Of a stretch of 64,000 bases of DNA, positions 58,956-64,000 are shown in pieces. The translations under genes were made by a program, and so were the position numbers. The first letter of the stretch is position 1; every line of letters begins with the position of its first letter. The stretch is from Microbispora siamensis (GTDB taxonomy: Bacteria > Actinomycetota > Actinomycetes > Streptosporangiales > Streptosporangiaceae). The stretch lies in contig NZ_BOOF01000017.1 in NCBI RefSeq assembly GCF_016863095.1, positions 1 to 64,000 on the forward strand, written 5' to 3'. A model generated the notes under the pieces. It was not told the origin of the DNA, did not search any database, and saw only the letters and a list, made by a program, of their open reading frames with translations.

Positions 58956-59731
58956 AAGTCGTCCTCTTCTGCGGCGGCCGGGGCACGCGGATGCGCAGCG
59001 ACCTTCCCGGCGGCGACATTCCCAAGCCGATGCAGCTCGTCGGCCCCCGTCCGCTGCTCTGGCATGTGATGCGCTATTACTCATATTTCGGGCATCGGGA
59101 TTTCATCCTCTGTCTCGGATACGGCGCGCAACATATCAAGAATTTCTTCCTGAATTATCAGGAAACGGCGTCCAACGATTTCGTGCTGCGCAACGGCCGT
59201 GTGGACCTGTTGTCCACCGACATCTCCGACTGGTCGATCTCCCTGGTGGACACCGGTCTTGATTCGCCCATAGGGGAGCGGCTTCGTCGGGTTCGCCCCT
59301 ATCTTGAGGGCGATGAGATCTTTCTGGCGAACTACGCGGACGTGCTCACCGACGCCCCGCTGTCCGACATCGTCGAGCGGTTCAGGGCCGCGGACGCGGG
59401 TGCGTCCATGATGGTCGTCCCGCCGTCGAACACCTTCCACTGCGTCGACGTGGGCGAGGACGGCAGGGTAGGCGCGCTCACGCCGGTCAGCGAGATGCCG
59501 CTGTGGGTCAACGGCGGCTTCTTCGTGCTCCGCCAGGAGATCTTCGACCACATCCCGCAGAACGGCGACCTCGTGGCCGACGGCTGCACGGAGCTCGCCA
59601 AGCGCGGCCGGCTGCTCGCCTATCCGCACCGCGGCTACTGGCGGCCGAGCGACACCGTCAACCAGCGGCTGGAACTGGACCGGGCGTGGGCGCGCGGCGA
59701 CCGGCCGTGGGCGCTGTGGGAGCACGAGTGA
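58952..59731 (+). CDS. Sugar-1-phosphate nucleotidyltransferase (RfbF-like)
   Basis: A 259-residue nucleotidyltransferase. KVVLFCGGRGTRMRSDLPGG and IPKPMQLVGPRPLLWHVM are the nucleotide-binding signatures, and the chain has the shape of glucose-1-phosphate cytidylyltransferases. NFFLNY and GYWRPSDTVNQRLELD are seen in that group. It activates a sugar as NDP-sugar. The GTG overlaps the methyltransferase stop (GTGA). Confidence 0.88.
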   Translation: MKVVLFCGGRGTRMRSDLPGGDIPKPMQLVGPRPLLWHVMRYYSYFGHRDFILCLGYGAQHIKNFFLNYQETASNDFVLRNGRVDLLSTDISDWSISLVDTGLDSPIGERLRRVRPYLEGDEIFLANYADVLTDAPLSDIVERFRAADAGASMMVVPPSNTFHCVDVGEDGRVGALTPVSEMPLWVNGGFFVLRQEIFDHIPQNGDLVADGCTELAKRGRLLAYPHRGYWRPSDTVNQRLELDRAWARGDRPWALWEHE

Positions 59732-60375
59732 TCGGGCTGCGGCCGGGCCACGTGCGACGGATCGCGGCGCTCGGGGCGCACTGCGACGACATCGCGATCG
59801 GGGCGGGCGGCACGTTGCTGACCGTCTGCGCCGCGCGTCCCGGCGTCCGGGTGGACGCCCTGGTGTTGTCCGGCGGCGGCACCGAGCGGGAGGACGAGGA
59901 ACGGGCCGCGCTCGCCGCCTTCTGCCCCGGCGCGGACCTGCGGCTCACCGTGCTGAAACTGCCCGACGGGCGGCTGCCCGCCCACTGGGACGAGGCCAAG
60001 ACCGCCGTCGAGGAACTGCGCGCGGAAGGCGACCCCGACCTGGTCGTCGCCCCCCACCGGGGCGACCTGCACCAGGATCACCGGGGCCTGGCCGAACTCG
60101 TGCCCACCGCGTTCCGGGACCACCTGGTCCTCGGATACGAGATCGTCAAGTGGGACGGCGACCTCGGCCGTCCCTCCGTCTACCAGCCGCTCACCCCCGG
60201 CGTCGCGAAGGAGAAGGTCGCCCTGCTGCAGAGCCACTACCCCTCACAGCGGCACCGCCCCTGGTACGACCCGGAGGCGTTCCTCGGCCTCGCCCGCATC
60301 CGCGGCATCGAGTGCCACGCGCGGTACGCCGAGGCCTTCCACGTGGACAAGCTCACCCTCGACCTGGAGAACTGA
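59728..60375 (+). CDS. PIG-L-family deacetylase
   Basis: A 215-residue zinc deacetylase. The first metal motif is AHCDD (residues 17-21; usually PHPDD or AHPDD), and the second is HRGDLHQDHRG. In glycan clusters such enzymes N-deacetylate sugar precursors. The GTG overlaps the previous stop (GTGA). The Cys instead of Pro in the first motif is unusual but leaves the metal ligands intact. Confidence 0.88.
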   Translation: MIGLRPGHVRRIAALGAHCDDIAIGAGGTLLTVCAARPGVRVDALVLSGGGTEREDEERAALAAFCPGADLRLTVLKLPDGRLPAHWDEAKTAVEELRAEGDPDLVVAPHRGDLHQDHRGLAELVPTAFRDHLVLGYEIVKWDGDLGRPSVYQPLTPGVAKEKVALLQSHYPSQRHRPWYDPEAFLGLARIRGIECHARYAEAFHVDKLTLDLEN

Positions 60376-61394
60376 TGCGGCTACTGCTGACCGGACACCA
60401 GGGCTATCTCGGCACGGTCATGGCCCCGGTGCTCGCCGAGGCCGGCCACGAGGTGGTCGGCCTCGACTCGGGACTGTTCGCCGACTGCGTGCTCGGCCCC
60501 CCGCCCGCCGACCCCGAGACGTACGCGGTGGACCTGCGGGACGTCGGGCCCGAGCACCTGGCGGGGTTCGACGCGGTCGTCCACCTCGCCGCGCTGTCCA
60601 ACGACCCGCTCGGCTCGCTGGCCCCGGAGCTGACCTACGACATCAATCACCACGCCTCCTCGCGGCTGGCCAGGCTCGCCAGGGACGCCGGGGTGCGCCG
60701 GTTCCTGTACGCGTCCACGTGTTCCGTGTACGGCGCGTCGGGCGGCGACGACCTCCTGGACGAGGACGCCCCGCTCCGCCCGGTGACCCCCTACGCGGAG
60801 TCGAAGGTCCGGGTCGAGGACGACCTGGCCGCGCTGGCGGACGACGACTTCACCCCCGTCTTCATGCGCAACGCCACGGCCTTCGGATTCTCGCCGCGGC
60901 TGCGCGCCGACATCGTGCTCAACAACCTGACCGGCCACGCGTGCCTGTCGGGGGAGGTGCGCGTGCTGTCGGATGGCACGCCCTGGCGCCCGCTGGTCCA
61001 CGCCCGCGACATCGCGGAGGCGTTCGCCGCCGCGCTGACCGCGCCCAGGGAGGCGGTGCACGCCAAGGCGTTCAACGTGGGCACCGAGCGGAACAACCTG
61101 ACCGTGGCGGAGATCGCGGCCGAGGTCGTCGAGGCCGTGCCCGGCGCCACGCTCGTGATCACCGGTGAGACGGGCGCCGACCCGCGCTCCTACCGGGTGG
61201 ACTTCTCCCGCATCCGGGCCGCCCTCCCCGGGTACGAGGCCCGCTGGTCGGTCAAGGACGGCGCGGTGGAACTGGTCGACGCCTACCGCGAGTACGGGCT
61301 GACCAGGGAGGACTTCGAGCGCCGCTTCACCCGGCTCGCCCGGCTGTCGGATCGGCGGGAGGCCGGCACCGTCGACTCCTCCTTACGCCCATGA
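60375..61394 (+). CDS. NAD-dependent epimerase/dehydratase
   Basis: A 339-residue extended SDR. LLLTGHQGYLGTVMAPVL is the cofactor motif. The active site is YASTCSVYGAS with YAESK, and the substrate-binding lid carries RPLVHARDIAEAF. A hexose-modifying reaction such as 4-epimerisation or dehydration is likely. The ATG overlaps the previous stop (TGATG). Confidence 0.9.
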   Translation: MRLLLTGHQGYLGTVMAPVLAEAGHEVVGLDSGLFADCVLGPPPADPETYAVDLRDVGPEHLAGFDAVVHLAALSNDPLGSLAPELTYDINHHASSRLARLARDAGVRRFLYASTCSVYGASGGDDLLDEDAPLRPVTPYAESKVRVEDDLAALADDDFTPVFMRNATAFGFSPRLRADIVLNNLTGHACLSGEVRVLSDGTPWRPLVHARDIAEAFAAALTAPREAVHAKAFNVGTERNNLTVAEIAAEVVEAVPGATLVITGETGADPRSYRVDFSRIRAALPGYEARWSVKDGAVELVDAYREYGLTREDFERRFTRLARLSDRREAGTVDSSLRP

Positions 61395-62647
61395 GCGAGA
61401 TGCACGCGCTGGTCCGGCGGCTCTACCCGCTGTGCCGCAGCATCACGGGAGCCGGGCTGCGGCAGACCCTGGAGATCATCGGCGAGTCGACACCGCTGGA
61501 GATCAGCGAGGTGCCCACGGGCACCCAGGTCCTCGACTGGACCATTCCCAAGGAATGGAACATCCGCGACGCCTACATCGAGGACGCCGCCGGGACCCGG
61601 GTGGTCGACTTCGCGGCGTCCAACCTGCACGTGGTCGGCTACAGCGTGCCGGTGTCGGCGACCATGACCCTGGACGAGCTCCGCCCCCACCTGCACACGC
61701 TCCCCGGCCAGCCCGGCCTGGTGCCGTACCGGACCAGTTACTACGCCGAGACGTGGGGGTTCTGCCTCAGCGAGAACACCCTCGCCGGGATGGGGCCGGG
61801 ACCGTACGAGGTGCGGATCGACTCGACCCTCGCCGACGGGCACCTGACGTACGGCGAGCACGTGATCCCGGGCCGCAGCACGGACGAGGTCCTCGTCTCG
61901 TGCCACGTCTGCCATCCCTCGCTGGCCAACGACAACCTCGCGGGCGTCGCGGTGGCGACCCGGCTGGCGCGGCTGCTGGCGGAGGAGGAGCGGCACTACA
62001 CCTACCGCTTCCTGTTCGCGCCCGGCACCATCGGCTCCATCGCCTGGCTGGCGCGCAACCAGGACCGGGTCGGCAGGATCAGGCACGGGATCGTGCTCGC
62101 CTGTGCGGGAGACCGGGGCCCGATCACCTACAAGCGCAGCAGGCGGGGGGACGCCGAGATCGACCGGGTCTTCGCGCACGTCCTGCGGGACCGCCCGCAC
62201 ACCCTGGTGGACTTCTCCCCCTACGGCTACGACGAGCGGCAGTACTGCTCGCCCGGGTTCAACCTGCCGGTCGGCTGCCTGACCAGGACCCCGTACGCCG
62301 GCTATCCGGAGTACCACACCTCGGCGGACGACCCGGACTTCGTCTCCGAGGAGGCGATGGAGGACACACTGGACGCCTGCCTGCGGGCCGTGCGGGTGCT
62401 GGAGCGCAACCGCACCTACGTGAACCTCAGCCCGTACGGCGAGCCCCAACTCGGCAGGCGCGGCCTGTACGAGTCGCTCGGCGGGCGCAGTGACACGAAA
62501 CAGGCGCAGATGGCGATGTTGTGGGTGTTGAATCTCTCCGACGGCGCCCACAGCCTGCTCGACATCTCGGAACGTTCTGGCCTGTCGTTCGACGTGGTGG
62601 CGGACGCGGCCGAGGCTCTGCTGGTCGCGGGACTGGTGAAGGAGTAG
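61391..62647 (+). CDS. DUF4910 M28-aminopeptidase-like protein
   Basis: A 418-residue protein. An N-terminal DUF2172-like part (TIPKEWNIRDAYIED) precedes the zinc-peptidase-like core. CHVCHPSLANDNLAG (171-185) carries the metal-binding His and Asp/Asn. EYHTSADDPDFVS matches the distal ligand region, and the C terminus is winged-helix-like. The family occurs in surface-glycan clusters and might act as an amidase on an amino-acid-substituted sugar; that is inference. The ATG overlaps the previous stop (ATGA). Confidence 0.86.
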   Translation: MSEMHALVRRLYPLCRSITGAGLRQTLEIIGESTPLEISEVPTGTQVLDWTIPKEWNIRDAYIEDAAGTRVVDFAASNLHVVGYSVPVSATMTLDELRPHLHTLPGQPGLVPYRTSYYAETWGFCLSENTLAGMGPGPYEVRIDSTLADGHLTYGEHVIPGRSTDEVLVSCHVCHPSLANDNLAGVAVATRLARLLAEEERHYTYRFLFAPGTIGSIAWLARNQDRVGRIRHGIVLACAGDRGPITYKRSRRGDAEIDRVFAHVLRDRPHTLVDFSPYGYDERQYCSPGFNLPVGCLTRTPYAGYPEYHTSADDPDFVSEEAMEDTLDACLRAVRVLERNRTYVNLSPYGEPQLGRRGLYESLGGRSDTKQAQMAMLWVLNLSDGAHSLLDISERSGLSFDVVADAAEALLVAGLVKE

Positions 62648-62651
62648 CCGG

Positions 62652-63674
62652 ATGACGCAGTTCGAGGCCTCCGCACGACCGATGGCCCTCGGCCTCAAGG
62701 TCGGCGAGGTGGTGGAGGTCCGCGGCGTCGAGGAGATCATGGCCACACTCGACGAGAAGGGCGAGCTCGACGGCCTGCCCTTCATGCCGGAGATGCTGCC
62801 GTTCTGCGGGCGGCGGATGACGGTGCACAAGGTGGCGCACAAGCTCTGCGACACGGTGACCGGCACGGGCATGCGGCGGATGCGCGACGCCGTGCATCTC
62901 ACCGGGCATCTCACCACGGGGGCGCGCTGCGACGGCTCCGCCCACGGCGGCTGCCAGACCGCGTGCGCGCTGTACTGGAAGGAGGCCTGGCTCAAGCGGG
63001 TGGACCCGGGCGGGCCCCCGCCCGACCCCGCGCCGGAGCCCCTGCGCAGCCTCCCCCTCCTCGAGGTCAACACGTGCAGGGAGCCGGACGCGGACGGCGA
63101 GGTGCGGTATCGCTGCCAGGCGACCGAGTTGCTGCGCGCCGCTCCCGAGGCCCTGCCCTTCAGGGACCTCGGCCAGTACGTCACCGACGTCCGCGTGGGC
63201 AACGCGGGCGTCCTCGCCACCCTCCGCACGATCTTCTTCGGGCTGTTCAACCGCTTCCAGCGCGCGACCCGCAGGTTGCCTCGCTGGATGCGGTTCAGGG
63301 ACGGCATGGAGTGGGGTTTCGTGCCGCCCGGCCCGAACACCACGACTCCGACCGAGCTGAGCGACCTGCAGCCGGGTGAGCTCGTGCGGATCAAGCCGCG
63401 GGACGCGATCGTCGCCACCCTCGACAAGAGGCGGCTCAACCGCGGGATGGGGTTCGAGGAGGAGATGGCGCGTTACTGCGGGCGGGTGGCCCGGGTCGCC
63501 GCGCGCGTGGAACGGTGCATCGACGAGAAGACCGGGCGGATGCTGCAGATGAAAAGCCCCTGCATCGTCCTCGACGGCGTCGTCTGCGCGGGTGTGTACA
63601 AGGCCAATTGCCCCCGGGCGTTCGTGCCGTTCTGGCGGGAGATCTGGCTGGAGCGGGTCACCGAGGAGAACTAG
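62652..63674 (+). CDS. Unknown protein with internal duplication
   Basis: A 340-residue protein whose two halves are related. Residues about 15-115 and 240-337 share (K/P)xGE(V/L)V, (I)xATLD, an FxxEM...(F/Y)CGR stretch and a closing KE/RE-x-WL-(K/E)-RV. Each half has several cysteines and histidines (HGGCQTAC; CIVLDGVVCAG; NCPRA), suggesting a metal-binding unit per half. It lies 4 bp after the DUF4910 gene. I recognise no family. Confidence 0.8.
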   Translation: MTQFEASARPMALGLKVGEVVEVRGVEEIMATLDEKGELDGLPFMPEMLPFCGRRMTVHKVAHKLCDTVTGTGMRRMRDAVHLTGHLTTGARCDGSAHGGCQTACALYWKEAWLKRVDPGGPPPDPAPEPLRSLPLLEVNTCREPDADGEVRYRCQATELLRAAPEALPFRDLGQYVTDVRVGNAGVLATLRTIFFGLFNRFQRATRRLPRWMRFRDGMEWGFVPPGPNTTTPTELSDLQPGELVRIKPRDAIVATLDKRRLNRGMGFEEEMARYCGRVARVAARVERCIDEKTGRMLQMKSPCIVLDGVVCAGVYKANCPRAFVPFWREIWLERVTEEN

Positions 63675-63690
63675 GAATCGGGGAGTGCCG

Positions 63691-64000
63691 ATGCGACAGA
63701 GCCAGGACGCGGAGTCAGCGGAGTCAGCGGAGTCAGGGCAGCCAGGGGCCGGGGAGCCGCCGGACGGCGACGCCGGTCACATCCGGGAGATCGGCCGCAA
63801 GGCCGGACGCGGGCTCGGCTGGAGCCTGCTGGGCACCCTGGCGACCCGAGCCGGGTCGTTCCTCATGGGCCTCGTCCTGGCCCGTCTGCTGTCCCCGGAG
63901 GACTTCGGCATCTACGCGGTCGCGCTGGCCGCGACCCAGTTCGTCATGGTCGTCAAGGACATCGGCATCATGGCGGCGGTCGTGCAGTGGCGGGGCAAAC
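63691..64000 (+). CDS. Polysaccharide flippase (Wzx/MATE-type), cut by window edge
   Basis: The first 103 residues of an oligosaccharide flippase. A charged, repeat-encoded N terminus (GGAGTCAGC copies at 63711-63735) precedes GRGLGWSLLGTLATRAGSFLMGLVLARLLSPEDFGIYAVALAATQF, the characteristic first membrane hairpin. It would translocate the lipid-linked repeat unit. The 3' end lies outside the window. Confidence 0.9.
   Translation, partial: MRQSQDAESAESAESGQPGAGEPPDGDAGHIREIGRKAGRGLGWSLLGTLATRAGSFLMGLVLARLLSPEDFGIYAVALAATQFVMVVKDIGIMAAVVQWRGK

Noticed and set aside
61283-63439. A 718-codon minus-strand frame
   Set aside because: It is antisense to the DUF4910 and duplicated-protein genes, which have clear families or internal repeats and overlapping starts and stops.
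1-64000. tRNA, rRNA, IS element, attachment site or CRISPR array
   Set aside because: I looked for tRNA-like arms, transposase motifs, terminal repeats and regular repeat-spacer patterns on both strands and saw none.

Overview
The window is a 64-kb piece of a high-GC actinomycete chromosome. Almost every gene has strong third-position G/C bias. GTG starts, TAnnnT boxes 6-7 nt before start codons (leaderless mRNAs), PS-rich secreted proteins, DUF742/nitrate-sensor kinase pairs and families such as DUF6185, DUF6879 and TIGR03086 all fit the class. A Streptosporangiales-like host (Nonomuraea/Streptosporangium/Microbispora type) is a guess from gene style; no rRNA or other taxonomic marker is present. 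I saw no tRNA, rRNA, insertion sequence, prophage or CRISPR array.

Region 1 (1-9.9 kb): a sugar operon. A LacI-type regulator faces a lipoprotein sugar-binding protein, two ABC permeases, a ROK fructokinase and a GH68 fructan-active enzyme, pointing to fructo-oligosaccharide or sucrose uptake and use. Lgt and a secreted CE1-type esterase with a CBM2 module follow.

Region 2 (9.9-20.4 kb): small regulator/enzyme pairs (VOC protein and WYL regulator, alpha/beta hydrolase and MarR, FAD monooxygenase and TetR, pirin). An NlpC/P60 wall hydrolase sits behind a c-di-AMP (ydaO/yuaA) riboswitch, and several secreted proteins follow.

Region 3 (20.4-32.5 kb): a secreted HNH protein; an SPFH/ribbon-helix-helix/GPP34 operon with a perfect palindrome in its promoter; an MDR reductase/TetR pair; an XRE/membrane-protein pair with three variant dyad operators; and a compact RiPP-like locus. 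That locus holds a ThiF/MccB-like adenylyltransferase with an N-terminal RRE-like domain, an unlisted 41-residue peptide ending in Asn, a DUF6879 protein and a PqqD-like/M50 membrane metalloprotease. It resembles a microcin-C-type (peptidyl-nucleotide) system and is the most interesting part of the window.

Region 4 (32.5-49.1 kb): a DUF6185 membrane protein, a secreted GH43 enzyme behind a large palindrome, SnoaL/TIGR03086/GNAT/MarR/TetR housekeeping genes, a truncated HypF-like zinc-finger protein, several secreted or membrane unknowns, a reduced conservon (sensor kinase plus DUF742 only) and an EamA transporter/GntR operon.

Region 5 (49.5 kb to the right edge): a surface-polysaccharide cluster. 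It contains a polyprenyl-phosphate sugar-1-phosphate transferase, dTDP-deoxysugar genes (rmlA, B, D and a C-like epimerase), a WecG-type glycosyltransferase, a GT2 and a tightly overlapping cassette (C-methyltransferase, sugar nucleotidyltransferase, PIG-L deacetylase, NAD epimerase, DUF4910 peptidase-like protein). An internally duplicated unknown protein and a truncated flippase gene end the window. Together they would make, modify and export a glycan with a methyl-branched deoxysugar.
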